Notes: generated by a model not told the origin, from the sequence alone. Positions 25,665-34,830 are shown, numbered from the stretch's first letter. The stretch: DNA of 64,000 nucleotides from Clostridium lundense DSM 17049 (GCF_000619945.1 NZ_JHVC01000006.1:186001-250000); one strand, 5' to 3'. Made by a program: numbers and translations.

Positions 25665-27084
25665 ATTAATAAAAGATAAATTTGATAAATTTAAGGAAAA
25701 TGATTTAAATAATATAGATATCCCAGCTATTTTTCATAACAAATTAGAAGATGCATTAGCTTCTTTGGAAGATATAAAACCTAAAAAGAAAAATAATATT
25801 AAAAAAGGAATGGTAGCTGCCTCAATAACATTAACTTGCTTAGCTGCTGTAGCTTTTTCTGTACCAACTTTAGCTAAAAATATTCCTGCTATAAATAATA
25901 TTTTAAATGGAAAATCTGTATTTGATTCTAAAGAAAAGAATCCCTCTAACTTTGGATTAGATAATCCTAATTTAAAGGAATATACAAATGAAGTTAATCA
26001 ATCTGTTAAAAGTAGTGGAATAACTATAACAGTAAAAGAAGCTACCTGTGATGGAAATAAAGTATTTTTAGGATATGTGATTCAAGGTGAAAAAGATATA
26101 CCTATGGATTCTTGTGGAAAAGGCCCTGATATTTTCTCCGGACATGCTACTACCATAGATGGCAAGAGACCTACAAGCGGTGGTTATGATTTTAAAAAGA
26201 TAGATAATAAAACTTATGTTATGAGAGAAGAAATTGATATCTCTCCTTCAAATTTAATACCTGATAAATTTAGACTTACCAGTAAATTTACATTGGTCTC
26301 TGGAATCAAAGGTGTGTGGGATTTTGACTTTATAGTATCTCAAGAAAGCTTTAAAAATAAATGTAAAACTCTCAATGTAAATAAGCACTATACTATAGAC
26401 AACAATAAATTTACTATAGAAAAATTATCTTTAACTCCAGTAAGTTCTGTATTAAATATGACTGCTAAAAGAACAGGTTTAAATAACCTATTTAATAAAA
26501 CAGATAATAACTTTTTTTACAATCACCAAATTTTAGTTACAAATGAGAAAGGTTATTGCTTAAAAATTCCAGCTTCTGGATCTAAAAGTGATAAAAATTA
26601 TTCTGAAGCTCATATTGAATTTGTTCCTGAAGAAATTAATACTGCTAAATCCATTAATATAAAAGTATTAAAAAAATCAATAGATTTTATGGAACCCAAA
26701 CATTGTAAAGTTAAATATGGAGTTCCTATAAAAAATACATCTTTGCCTAAGAAAATAACTACAGAAAAGTTTGGAAGCATTACCATAAATAAAATTGATA
26801 TGACTGATAATAAACTCACTTTTAAGCTTAAACTTGAAGGAGATTACTCACCTTTATTATTAGAAAACATTTGGTTATGGAACAATAAAAAAGGGTTTAA
26901 TGAAGAAAGTGCCTATAGAATTTTTTCTTTCAATAAAAAATTTGTAGATGGAGAATATATACTTGAAGAAAATATTGGCAAGGACTTTGTTTCTGACTAT
27001 AAAGATCTTACAATAGTAATATCTGATCCAAGCGAATATTATGAACCTTTAAAGGGATATGAAACTAAAATAAATATAAAATAA
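25642..27084 (+). CDS. DUF4179 membrane anti-sigma factor
   Basis: 480 aa. A cytoplasmic N-terminal segment (about 50 residues) would bind the sigma factor. One transmembrane helix follows (GMVAASITLTCLAAVAFSV), then PTLAKNIPAINNIL, the start of the DUF4179 extracellular domain, and a long beta-rich C-terminal region of DUF5643 type. The ATG at 25642 is 8 nt from GGGAGGG; a GTG three codons earlier overlaps it. It overlaps the sigma gene by 23 bp. The partner relationship is inferred from this arrangement. Confidence 0.85.
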   Translation: MKEDLMDKLIKDKFDKFKENDLNNIDIPAIFHNKLEDALASLEDIKPKKKNNIKKGMVAASITLTCLAAVAFSVPTLAKNIPAINNILNGKSVFDSKEKNPSNFGLDNPNLKEYTNEVNQSVKSSGITITVKEATCDGNKVFLGYVIQGEKDIPMDSCGKGPDIFSGHATTIDGKRPTSGGYDFKKIDNKTYVMREEIDISPSNLIPDKFRLTSKFTLVSGIKGVWDFDFIVSQESFKNKCKTLNVNKHYTIDNNKFTIEKLSLTPVSSVLNMTAKRTGLNNLFNKTDNNFFYNHQILVTNEKGYCLKIPASGSKSDKNYSEAHIEFVPEEINTAKSINIKVLKKSIDFMEPKHCKVKYGVPIKNTSLPKKITTEKFGSITINKIDMTDNKLTFKLKLEGDYSPLLLENIWLWNNKKGFNEESAYRIFSFNKKFVDGEYILEENIGKDFVSDYKDLTIVISDPSEYYEPLKGYETKINIK

Positions 27085-27086
27085 AA

Positions 27087-27130
27087 AAAGGTTGAAGAGG
27101 TACATATTATTAGTACTTCTTCAACCTTTT
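27087..27130. terminator. Bidirectional terminator between the sigma operon and the tailocin
   Basis: An 18-bp arm AAAGGTTGAAGAGGTAC pairs with GTACTTCTTCAACCTTT (one mismatch), with A and T runs on the two sides. It ends the rightward sigma/anti-sigma operon and the long leftward tail operon, and marks the left edge of the tailocin. Confidence 0.9.
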
Positions 27131-27134
27131 AATA

Positions 27135-27536
27135 TTAATTTTCATATCTATTATTATCTATAGATGCTGATTTTAACAAATTTAAGCTTTTAATTTGACT
27201 ATTTATTTCTCCTACAATAGCTTCCCTAAAGTGATTTAAATCTTCCTCTTTTAAATTAGGTATTTTTTTAATAAGCATTTCATCAAATAATTTTCTTTTT
27301 TCTTCTGCTGATTCAGGAATAAATTTAAACTGTTGCTCAACTGCAAAATAGATGCTTTTAGCAATATTATAAGTTTTATTATATTGTTCTAGTCCTATTT
27401 TTTCTATTAGTTCTTCTCTTTTCTTATTTAAATAATCCACACTTATAGTAATTAAATAAGTAATAGTTAATCCTAATATGGACAATATAGATTTTATAAC
27501 TATATCTACAACTCCATTTATTAATGTACTACTCAT
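27135..27536 (-). CDS. Phage holin, LLH family
   Basis: 133 aa with one N-terminal transmembrane span (IVIKSILSILGLTITYLIT) and a long charged helix, as in LLH-type holins (NKKREELIEKIGLEQYNKTY, YNIAKSIYFAVEQQF). It is the last gene of the tail operon, 12 nt after the amidase. With XhlA it should permeabilise the membrane so the amidase reaches the wall and particles are released. Confidence 0.8.
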   Translation of the reverse strand: MSSTLINGVVDIVIKSILSILGLTITYLITISVDYLNKKREELIEKIGLEQYNKTYNIAKSIYFAVEQQFKFIPESAEEKRKLFDEMLIKKIPNLKEEDLNHFREAIVGEINSQIKSLNLLKSASIDNNRYEN

Positions 27537-27548
27537 AAAAATTCCCCC

Positions 27549-28310
27549 TTAAATTAAGTCCTTATATCCTTTTGTTCTTGTAAAAAGCCTTATGTGATTT
27601 CCTTCCTTTTCATCATCTTGAAGGGATATATAGTTATACTTATCTAAATGAATTATAAGTCTCCCCTTTTCTGGAACACTCTCTATATATCCAAGTCCAT
27701 TAGTTCCTTTCCATGTAATATAACAATTATCTGGAATACTATGATCTATAGGAGGAATAGTTACATCTTTTTCGTTATTAGAATTTTTTATATCTACTAT
27801 ATGCCCTGTTATTCCCTTTATAATTGCAGCTGCTAAATTATATTTATTATAGATTTGGCAATCAGATTTGCTATCACAGAAAAAGCTTTCAATAAGTATT
27901 GCAGGCATACTTGTATATCTAAGAACATACAAATCATTTCTATATTTTGCTCCTCTATTTCTATAGCCTAACTTAGATATCTCATCACATATCCTATCTG
28001 CATAAACCTTTCCACTACTACTGATATACTCTACTTCGCAGCCATTAGCTTCTCCATTAAAAGCATTTAAATGTAATGATACAAATAAATCTGCTTTATA
28101 GTAGTTTGCCATATTAACTCTATAAGCTAAACTTTGAATTAATGACAATTCTTTCTGCATAGGTGTCACATTATAAACTGTATGACCTAATTTTTTTAAT
28201 CCTTCTACTACCAATGGCCCAAATTCCCTAACTGTAATTTCTTCATTTTTGCATCCTTCTGCTCCTCTGTCTTGCCCAGTTCCATGACCAAAATCTATTG
28301 CTATTTTCAT
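27549..28310 (-). CDS. N-acetylmuramoyl-L-alanine amidase (endolysin)
   Basis: 253-aa Amidase_3 endolysin. Zinc and catalytic positions are visible: His9 in IDFGHGTG, Glu24 region in CKNEEITVREFG, HLNAF (SLHLNAFNG) near residue 80 and Glu in AILIESFFCD near 140. The catalytic domain ends near residue 175. A separate C-terminal domain (about 195-253, ITWKGTNGLGYIESVPEKG) is probably the wall binder. There is no signal peptide, which fits holin-dependent release. Confidence 0.88.
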   Translation of the reverse strand: MKIAIDFGHGTGQDRGAEGCKNEEITVREFGPLVVEGLKKLGHTVYNVTPMQKELSLIQSLAYRVNMANYYKADLFVSLHLNAFNGEANGCEVEYISSSGKVYADRICDEISKLGYRNRGAKYRNDLYVLRYTSMPAILIESFFCDSKSDCQIYNKYNLAAAIIKGITGHIVDIKNSNNEKDVTIPPIDHSIPDNCYITWKGTNGLGYIESVPEKGRLIIHLDKYNYISLQDDEKEGNHIRLFTRTKGYKDLI

Positions 28311-28323
28311 CTAATCACCTTCT

Positions 28324-28548
28324 TTATTTAAATGTTATAATTGTACTGATTATTCCTAAAATAATAGCTCCAGCGATTGTTCGCCAGAGCCATTTTAAAT
28401 TATCTTCTATTTCAGCTATGTCTTTTTCATTTTGACAAGCTTTAATATAAGCCATATCTGCCTTTTCTTTAGTACTATTATAACTATCTATTTTAGTTTC
28501 AATTCTTACTATTCTTTCTAAAATTTCTTGCTGTATATCTTTGTCCAT
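28324..28548 (-). CDS. xhlA: XhlA-type holin/haemolysin protein
   Basis: 74 aa. A charged coiled-coil N terminus (QQEILERIVRIETKIDSY) is followed by a single C-terminal transmembrane helix (WRTIAGAIILGIISTIITF), the layout of PBSX XhlA. It lies directly upstream of the amidase. In PBSX, XhlA acts with a holin and the amidase in host lysis. Confidence 0.85.
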   Translation of the reverse strand: MDKDIQQEILERIVRIETKIDSYNSTKEKADMAYIKACQNEKDIAEIEDNLKWLWRTIAGAIILGIISTIITFK

Positions 28549-28644
28549 ATCTAACCTCCAGTACTTTAAAATTAGGCAAAATAAAAAGACCTACTAGGTC
28601 GATGCTTGATTTATTGTTATTTTGAGTTGTGTCGTAGTAGTTTT

Positions 28645-28779
28645 CTATTGTGTAATAAATTCTTCCCCTGTAATAGTTTTAAATTCTTCTTTGCTAATTA
28701 CATTCCATTTTGTGGCTTCTTTTAAATCTTCTATTTTTAAATAACCACAACCATAAAATAAATTATAAAAATTAAACAC
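28645..28779 (-). CDS. XkdX-family small tail protein
   Basis: A 44-codon gene. The product (MFNFYNLFYGCGYLKIEDLK..., ending EEFKTITGEEFITQ) has the aromatic N terminus and the ITGEEF-type end of XkdX proteins, found between fibre and lysis genes in PBSX-like phages. The GTG at 28779 has GGCGGTGA 5 nt upstream, inside the end of the preceding gene, and overlaps that gene's stop. A GTG at 28788 is the alternative start. Confidence 0.7.
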   Translation of the reverse strand: MFNFYNLFYGCGYLKIEDLKEATKWNVISKEEFKTITGEEFITQ

Positions 28780-29245
28780 TTTCTTCACCGCCTTGTAATT
28801 GATTTATTTTTATATTTAAAATATTAATTTGCTGTGCTAATTGAGATAACATAGCATCTTTTTTCTTATTTTCTATTGTTAAATTCGATAACATTTTTGT
28901 AAAAGTTTCTTTTTCAATATTATCTTGTTCTGTTTCTTTAATTCTAAATTTATCATAGATCATATTATCTATTGTTATTTCTTTTTGCTTATTCAATATT
29001 TCTTCAAAATTTTCTTCTGTTATAGCTGTAAACCCTTGTTCAAAAGGGGAAAAGGGTTGTAAAATAATTAAATCATTTATTTTTAAAATATAATATTTTG
29101 CATTTTCTATATTAGTCGAGTTATTAATAACAGTATTATTAAATTTTTCATCAAAACCATGTAAAGTATATTCTATTTGTATACTATTTATAAATGTATC
29201 CAATTCTTCTTTTGTACAATTTATTTCTATATCTTTATATAACAT
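28772..29245 (-). CDS. Fibre-associated protein, module 2 (unknown function)
   Basis: 157 aa, not recognised by name. The first 85 residues look like a small beta-rich domain (LHGFDEKFNNTVINNSTNIE). The last 45 are coiled coil (MLSNLTIENKKKDAMLSQLA). Its place between the fibre-tip gene and XkdX is the usual position of XkdW-like or fibre-assembly proteins. Its stop overlaps the XkdX gene start. Confidence 0.5.
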   Translation of the reverse strand: MLYKDIEINCTKEELDTFINSIQIEYTLHGFDEKFNNTVINNSTNIENAKYYILKINDLIILQPFSPFEQGFTAITEENFEEILNKQKEITIDNMIYDKFRIKETEQDNIEKETFTKMLSNLTIENKKKDAMLSQLAQQINILNIKINQLQGGEESV

Positions 29246-29260
29246 AACAACACTCCTTAC

Positions 29261-30127
29261 TTAATTAGCTATCAAATACGATTTAAGAGAGCTTAAACCG
29301 TAAACATTATATTGAGGTAGCATTAATCTTTTGCATGGTGAATATTCCGATAAATATAATTTATTATTCAAAACAAAATGCCCTAATGCTCCTGAAAAAT
29401 TATAAGGAAAATAATGTGTATACCATTCATTATTTATAAATTCAAATAAAGCACTTTTATTATAAGTAAAAAATCTATCTTTTACATAAAAAAACTGACT
29501 ATATTGCATATCTAATGGAGGATTTTTAGAACTATAATCGTTACTTGTTGTATTATTTGAAAGATCAACTATATAAATGTCTGCAATATTATTTTGATAT
29601 AAATATATTTTATTGTTATGATAAAACGGAACTCCATTTCTTGCATAGTTGCCTACAAATACCGGAAGTTCGGTAAAGGTATTATTTATAATATCATATT
29701 TATGGATTACTTCTCTAAAATTAGAAAAAACAACAAAATACAAATTTCTATCATTGTCATGTGTAAACCTTAATTGTGCAGTACCGAATGTTGTTTCATT
29801 AGAGCTTGATGTACCATCTGAAATATTATATTTCCATATTTTAAAACTTGAAATATCTTGATAATACATAACTACATAATCACCGATAATAGAAATAACT
29901 CGTGCAGATGTATTAAAATCACTAAAATTAGTTTTAAAATCGAATACATCTGTAAAAGCACCATTAATGTATTCTTTTAAAATATACTTTGAAACTACAA
30001 AAAGCCTATTGCCTTTATATACTAATCCTCCAAAACCAGTAACTGGTATTTGATCTGTATCGTCGAAATAAGGATTGATAAATTCAAATCTTAGTTTATC
30101 AGCTAAAGTATATCCTATAGTATCCAT
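29261..30127 (-). CDS. Beta-propeller-like receptor-binding candidate, module 2
   Basis: 288 aa made of repeated short beta-strand blades with kelch-like spacing (GGLVYKGNRLFVVSKYILKE; FYHNNKIYLYQNNIADIYIV; FVLNNKLYLSEYSPCKRL). No known catalytic motif is seen. Its start overlaps the upstream fibre gene's stop by one base. A propeller at the end of a fibre cassette suggests the host-binding tip. This is inference from fold pattern and position, not a family match. Confidence 0.5.
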   Translation of the reverse strand: MDTIGYTLADKLRFEFINPYFDDTDQIPVTGFGGLVYKGNRLFVVSKYILKEYINGAFTDVFDFKTNFSDFNTSARVISIIGDYVVMYYQDISSFKIWKYNISDGTSSSNETTFGTAQLRFTHDNDRNLYFVVFSNFREVIHKYDIINNTFTELPVFVGNYARNGVPFYHNNKIYLYQNNIADIYIVDLSNNTTSNDYSSKNPPLDMQYSQFFYVKDRFFTYNKSALFEFINNEWYTHYFPYNFSGALGHFVLNNKLYLSEYSPCKRLMLPQYNVYGLSSLKSYLIAN

Positions 30128-30630
30128 TAGCTCACCGCCTTTGTAATTGTTTTTAAATTATTAGTACTATCATAGTTTAGAGTTTTAGTTATTGTAGTTC
30201 CTCCAGCATTTTCTATAACACTTATAAGATTAGTATTACTGTCATAGTCTAGTGTTGTAGTTTTTACTATTGTAGTACCATCTTTCTCTATAACTTTTTT
30301 TAGCAATCCATTTTCCTCTATAAGTTCTGTAGTTCTCGTATCAATCTTTAATGTCAAAGCTTTTACTTTATTAATAGATTGATTATTCTGCCCTAACTTC
30401 ATATTTTCAGCCAATTGCGTCTCAACTGAAGCTCCAGAATTTGTTTTTATCTCTGCTGCATTTAATACAACTGCACCTATTTTCCCATTTACAGATTTAA
30501 CACTTCCAGCATTACTTTCAACTTCTTTCACTTTTTTATCTAATATATCAGCATTGTAATTAAGATCCTCAATGTTAACTGCATCATTTCCATCTGGTTT
30601 TCTTAATCCATAATTAGCTGTAAGTTTCAT
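30127..30630 (-). CDS. Tail fibre protein, module 2
   Basis: 167 aa. The N terminus MKLTANYGLRKPDGNDAVNI EDLN is typical of clostridial and Listeria tail-fibre proteins that attach to the baseplate. A SVNGKIGAVVLNAAEI motif follows (the common VNGKTGAV fibre block), and the C terminus has repeats such as TTLDYDSNTNLISV and KTLNYDSTNNLKTI. RBS GGAGGGATAGAA precedes the ATG. It probably links the baseplate to the propeller protein downstream. Confidence 0.75.
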   Translation of the reverse strand: MKLTANYGLRKPDGNDAVNIEDLNYNADILDKKVKEVESNAGSVKSVNGKIGAVVLNAAEIKTNSGASVETQLAENMKLGQNNQSINKVKALTLKIDTRTTELIEENGLLKKVIEKDGTTIVKTTTLDYDSNTNLISVIENAGGTTITKTLNYDSTNNLKTITKAVS

Positions 30631-30641
30631 TTCTATCCCTC

Positions 30642-31259
30642 CTATTCATAGACTCTTATTTCATCCCATGTTTTATTTTTAATTTTATCCCATACTAAAT
30701 TTAATTCCTTAATTTTATTCCAAACAGTGCATGTATACTGAAAATCATAATATAAATGGGATGGTTTTATTAAATTTAGCATGTCTTTAAACGCAGCTAG
30801 GTTTCTTGGAATTCCTTTTACACCTATAAATTTAACTATAAAATAATTGTTTTCCGCATGTTCTATTATTTCTACCTCTCCACCACTGAAAGTTTGAGCA
30901 ACTTCTTTTATAAATTGCTTTGTAATGGTTCCTGTTCCTCTTTTTTTAGCTTTTAGAATCTCTCTTCTTTCTTCATAGGATTTATTTATATCTGTAGATA
31001 ATGCATATTCTTCTTCCCATAGACTTAATCCCCAAGTGGCAGTATCTATAAAACATTGTTTAACTAAATCTTCTTTTTGCCAATTTAATAAGGCTAATTC
31101 ATATCCTACTGCATTATTCCATACTTTAAATTCTTTTACCTGTCGTAAAGCTGGTGGTAAATATGCTAATAAATCTGGTCTATATAATTCAATTTCTTCT
31201 TCTGTTATTGCAAATTCATTTCCATACTGGTTAGTACCATACTTTATAGAGCCATACAC
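30642..31259 (-). CDS. DUF2313/XkdU-like baseplate wedge protein, module 2
   Basis: 205 aa. YLPPALRQVKEFKVWNNAVG, then CFIDTATWGLSLWEEEYAL and RREILKAKKRGTGTITKQF, are the hallmarks of the YmfQ/XkdU (Mu gp48, P2 gpI-like) family that bridges baseplate and fibre. It is full length, unlike the extended paralogue in module 1. It sits after a fibre gene rather than directly after baseplate J, an inserted order relative to PBSX. Confidence 0.85.
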   Translation of the reverse strand: MYGSIKYGTNQYGNEFAITEEEIELYRPDLLAYLPPALRQVKEFKVWNNAVGYELALLNWQKEDLVKQCFIDTATWGLSLWEEEYALSTDINKSYEERREILKAKKRGTGTITKQFIKEVAQTFSGGEVEIIEHAENNYFIVKFIGVKGIPRNLAAFKDMLNLIKPSHLYYDFQYTCTVWNKIKELNLVWDKIKNKTWDEIRVYE

Positions 31260-31262
31260 TTA

Positions 31263-32162
31263 TTACACCCCCTTTAGGTTATTCCAAGTTACGGAACCTT
31301 TTTTCATGTAGGTATCGTCGTGATTATGTTGAGCTGGTGGAAGTGATGTAGGTTTATTCCTAAGGCTATTATAATCCCCACTAAATGCAACATAATGAAG
31401 TCCTGTAATCATAGAGGATGGATGTGTTGATGGGTGTATATAGTTATTGGCATTATCTTGTATTGCTGCAAGTTTTCCCTTCTCTAATAGAGTATAATCT
31501 TCTGAAGAAAGATTTTTTCCCTGTATTTTATCAACTTTACTACTTAGTAAATTCATTATTGTTGCAGCAAAGTTAGGGTCATTTCCTAGTGCATCTGCAA
31601 TTTCTTTAAAAGTATCTAAAGTTTCTGGTGCTGTACCTATTAAGTTATTTATCTTTTGTAATACTTCCTCTTTAGTAAATATATTATCTTTATCAGCTTT
31701 TTTTAATAATTCTGTATCTACATATGTTTTATCGGATTTACTTTTTTCAAGTAAGTTAGTGGTATTTTTCAAGTTCCTTACTTCTAAATCATTGAAATCT
31801 TTATATCTATCTATTTCTTTTTGAGTATTTGCAATGCTTTGTTGAACAATATTAATATCCTCTGCCTCAACTGTATCTCCTTGTGTTTCATAGGTAATAT
31901 ATACTTTAGATGTTTTAGAAAATATTTTTATTATCTTTTTCCATGGAGCATTACTTGGAGTTGATAGTATAAAATTTTCTATTTTTTCACCTGTTAGCTT
32001 TGATGCTGTAAAAACTCTTACACTAGAACTAATTACATTGTCATGTTTAAGTTCTTCCTCATATATTCCATCTGTTAAAGTAACTTCTTCTTCAATGCTG
32101 TAAGTATTGCCATTTATCTTATCTAACTTATCATTAAATTTATCTATTTCTTTGGGATACAT
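31263..32162 (-). CDS. Tail fibre protein with repeat block, module 2
   Basis: 299 aa. A beta-rich N-terminal part (about 1-100) is followed by a coiled region (DVNIVQQSIANTQKEIDRYK-like) and the widespread fibre block NLIGTAPETLDTFKEIADAL. The C-terminal GLHYVAFSGDYNSLRNKPTS and HNHDDTYMKKGSVTW segments are also typical fibre repeats. Its start lies 3 nt from the baseplate J stop. Confidence 0.8.
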   Translation of the reverse strand: MYPKEIDKFNDKLDKINGNTYSIEEEVTLTDGIYEEELKHDNVISSSVRVFTASKLTGEKIENFILSTPSNAPWKKIIKIFSKTSKVYITYETQGDTVEAEDINIVQQSIANTQKEIDRYKDFNDLEVRNLKNTTNLLEKSKSDKTYVDTELLKKADKDNIFTKEEVLQKINNLIGTAPETLDTFKEIADALGNDPNFAATIMNLLSSKVDKIQGKNLSSEDYTLLEKGKLAAIQDNANNYIHPSTHPSSMITGLHYVAFSGDYNSLRNKPTSLPPAQHNHDDTYMKKGSVTWNNLKGV

Positions 32163-32165
32163 TAT

Positions 32166-33224
32166 CTACACCTCCAAAGTTATATGTCTTAATACAGGTA
32201 TTTCTTCATCTTCAAGTCCTATATTTTTTATATCACCATTAATTTTAAAATTCATATAATCTAAAACCCCTGGTACATTTAAAAGTAAATTACTTGATTT
32301 TGCATAACTTACATAGGTATCATTAAAGGCTATTTCTTTAAACAAATTGTTGATTTTACATATAAATTCTTCTTGAACCTGTGCTATATTGTAATTATTA
32401 GCTAATGTTATACTTGCACTTATGTCGATAGCTTTTTCCTTTGCCCCTATAACAGTAACTTTCGCTCCTATAGGTCTATTTTTTTCTATATATTCATAGG
32501 CTTTTTTAATTAAATTTTCCGTTGGTGCTTTCTTGTTTTCATCTACAATAACTATCTTTACTGTTCCATTCCCACTCCAAAGTGGAAATACTTTTGCTCC
32601 TCCAACTCCTGGTACCTCTAAAGCCCATTGTTTATAATGATTGTCATTTCCAGATGTAACTGGTTTTTGTATCTTGCTAAAATATCTGTCTGCTAAACTA
32701 TTATCATCTTCTATATCAGTTCCCCCTTCTGTGGAAGCTTCATTTGTTACTTTTGCAACTCCTAAAATTTGAACTGGAAGTTCTTTAATAGTGTTAGCTG
32801 CTACTACATATATAGACCCTACTTCTAACGCCTGTATAGGAATAATTGCTTCTCCATTAGTAATAGTTCCATCCTTTAAAGTTTTAAATTGTAATCCTAA
32901 TTCAGTTTGCACTATGGTTCCTGCTGGAATATAAGTATCATCAATCCCCATAAAGGTTTCTTTTCCTAAGGCATAGGTTCCTGTTTTTCTAGAAATGCCG
33001 CTTTCCAAGGCTCTCATTTCTATTTCCTCACTATATCCATTTTTGATAGCACTTTTTATAAAAACTCTATTTAATATTTCATCTAGTTTAGTTTTAACCT
33101 GTGCTAATTCCTGACTTATAGGAGAAAAAACATCATAAAAAAAAGAACCTTGTGATTTATTTAGATCATTTGGAACTTTATTAAGCATTCTATTTCTTAT
33201 TTCTTCATCGGATTCTTTATACAA
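32166..33224 (-). CDS. Baseplate J-like protein (XkdT), module 2
   Basis: 352-aa baseplate J/gp47 family protein, needed for the baseplate wedge of contractile tails. It is a diverged paralogue of the module 1 gene: LPVQILGVAKVTNEASTEGG against LPVQILGISKVYNATAVEGG, and KVFPLWSGNGTVKIVIVDEN against KVIPLWNGPGTVRVVLYGKN. Both keep SQGSFFYD/GEGSFFYD near the N terminus. AGGAGGTGAATATATTTG gives a strong ribosome site with a TTG start. It opens the second fibre module right after a degenerate stretch. Confidence 0.85.
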   Translation of the reverse strand: MYKESDEEIRNRMLNKVPNDLNKSQGSFFYDVFSPISQELAQVKTKLDEILNRVFIKSAIKNGYSEEIEMRALESGISRKTGTYALGKETFMGIDDTYIPAGTIVQTELGLQFKTLKDGTITNGEAIIPIQALEVGSIYVVAANTIKELPVQILGVAKVTNEASTEGGTDIEDDNSLADRYFSKIQKPVTSGNDNHYKQWALEVPGVGGAKVFPLWSGNGTVKIVIVDENKKAPTENLIKKAYEYIEKNRPIGAKVTVIGAKEKAIDISASITLANNYNIAQVQEEFICKINNLFKEIAFNDTYVSYAKSSNLLLNVPGVLDYMNFKINGDIKNIGLEDEEIPVLRHITLEV

Positions 33225-33595
33225 ATATATTCACCTCCTAGTAACAACAGTTCTAGCAATTATGTGCTAGAGCTGTTGTAAATAATATTGTACTCTTGTC
33301 TAATCAGCCTTATATACTTGCCTACATTACTTCAATTTCTATTTGATACAATTTTAATTGAAATCTATTGTTCTTAAATTCATATATTTACAAATATTTT
33401 TTTATAAATGGATTAGATTTTAAACTCCTGCTGCGTTTTTTAAAATTTAATCCTCTATAGCCTTTCTATAATCTTTGTTAGTTACATTCATAAATTACAT
33501 TTAGTATTTGGGTTTAACCCTTTATTAACTATCCTCTCTGCACATATTATCAGTATTATTTCATTCACAATTATAAAATACTTCCATTCAAATTT
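33225..33595 (-). other. Degenerate junction between the two fibre modules
   Basis: About 370 bp without an intact gene. Stop codons occur in all frames, but short coding-like scraps remain on the minus strand (for example MNVTNKDYRKAIED, near 33.48 kb). Next to the module 2 start lies a hairpin, ACAACAGCTCTAGCA with TGCTAGAACTGTTGT (33244-33278), just ahead of the ribosome site. It looks like the decayed 3' end of module 1. Confidence 0.5.
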
Positions 33596-33778
33596 TCATC
33601 TACTTGAGACAGTAATTGATTTTCTAAAATTATTTTCATTGTAACCATAAGATAAATCTAAAAAACTTATTTTTTTAGGTCTTAATCCTTCTTGAAAATC
33701 TCCTTCTCTTTCTTCAAAAGTTCCATTTAACACTTTACCTGTTGCCTTATCAAAAATTATTCTTTTTCCTATCTTCAA
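33596..33778 (-). CDS. Small phage fibre-region protein, probably truncated
   Basis: 60 aa. The start MKIGKRIIFDKATGKVLNGT and GDFQEGLRPKKISFLDL resemble the N terminus of a phage protein usually about twice as long, found after tail-fibre genes. The frame then ends within degenerate DNA, so it is likely a remnant. Its start lies 11 nt after the fibre gene. Confidence 0.5.
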   Translation of the reverse strand: MKIGKRIIFDKATGKVLNGTFEEREGDFQEGLRPKKISFLDLSYGYNENNFRKSITVSSR

Positions 33779-33789
33779 AGATACTTCTC

Positions 33790-34437
33790 CTATTCTATGG
33801 CTATATAAAATATATCCGCTATATTCATAGTTGAACCACCTTTAGACTTATTAGTAAAATCTGCTTTATAATAAAACCCATTTTCATTTATATATATAAG
33901 TAGATCTCCAAAAGTAGCTCTGTCTTCCATACATAAATCCTTTATCTGCCTATATTGCCTACCTCCATCAAAAGAAGTAAAACCATTTCTAAACCAAAAT
34001 TGTGATGCAACATCTTTCCATGCTATAATTATATATGATGGAACAAATGCCAAGCCAGTAACTCTACCAACCTCTTGCCCATCTCTAATATTTTGAGTTT
34101 TTTCTAAACTTCCACGTACCCACCTTTTTCCTGTACTAATCTGTCCTATTTTATTTGCCAATACTGAAAATGTATCCGTAGGACTTGCAGATACACCTTT
34201 GGCAGTTACAGCATTAGCAACTGCTTTTTTACCATCATTGGCAAATTGAAAAGCCTCGTCAGCTCTCTTTTTAGCACTATTAACTGTATTTTGTACTGTA
34301 CTTACATTTGCTGATACAGTAGATATTTGTGAATTAAGGCATTTATCATTCTCAATTAATTTATCTAACCTTTTATTAAATTCTTCTGCATGTCCTTTTG
34401 TACTAGTAGTAAATTTTTCTATACTTTCGTTAAACAT
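33790..34437 (-). CDS. Tail fibre protein, module 1
   Basis: 215 aa: coiled-coil N terminus (FNKRLDKLIENDKCLNSQIS), then VANAVTAKGVSASPTDTFSV (the phage repeat found in Listeria/Clostridium fibres), then a globular beta C terminus (RWVRGSLEKTQNIRDGQEVG; FVPSYIIIAWKDVASQFWF). It is the likely receptor-contacting end of the first module. Confidence 0.7.
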   Translation of the reverse strand: MFNESIEKFTTSTKGHAEEFNKRLDKLIENDKCLNSQISTVSANVSTVQNTVNSAKKRADEAFQFANDGKKAVANAVTAKGVSASPTDTFSVLANKIGQISTGKRWVRGSLEKTQNIRDGQEVGRVTGLAFVPSYIIIAWKDVASQFWFRNGFTSFDGGRQYRQIKDLCMEDRATFGDLLIYINENGFYYKADFTNKSKGGSTMNIADIFYIAIE

Positions 34438-34448
34438 TTATACACCTC

Positions 34449-34829
34449 CTAAAATTCATCATCAATTTCAAATATCATTTCCATGTCTGCATCTTTATAT
34501 TTATTGCCAAAAGTTTTTATAGCTACTATATCTCCATCTGCATCAACTAATCCCATTTCATTTATATTTTTATCAGCAATTTCATTTTTAAGCAGTTTAC
34601 ATGAATATCTACAAGTAGTAGATACAGGATAGCTATGTCCATCTATGGGTTTTCTTAACAGTTCATGTTTTAAACTATTATCTGAACTATTTGGAGGTAC
34701 AACTTTACCATCTTTGCCAATACCTCCATCTCCGAAAACCATATGAGTAATTTTAGATAAGACCTTATCGCCTGCTCTAGCCTTCACCATTTTTTCTCTT
34801 GCTTTATTTGTTGTTACTGCATTTGCCAT
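34449..34829 (-). CDS. Phage tail-collar fibre protein (DUF3751-like)
   Basis: 126 aa. TTNKAREKMVKARAGDKVLS, THMVFGDGGIGKDG and the NEMGLVDADGDIVAIKTF block match the N-terminal domain of tail-collar fibre proteins. That domain is normally the baseplate-attachment part of a longer fibre; here it is a separate chain, with the distal part encoded by the next gene. Confidence 0.75.
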   Translation of the reverse strand: MANAVTTNKAREKMVKARAGDKVLSKITHMVFGDGGIGKDGKVVPPNSSDNSLKHELLRKPIDGHSYPVSTTCRYSCKLLKNEIADKNINEMGLVDADGDIVAIKTFGNKYKDADMEMIFEIDDEF

Positions 34830-34830
34830 A

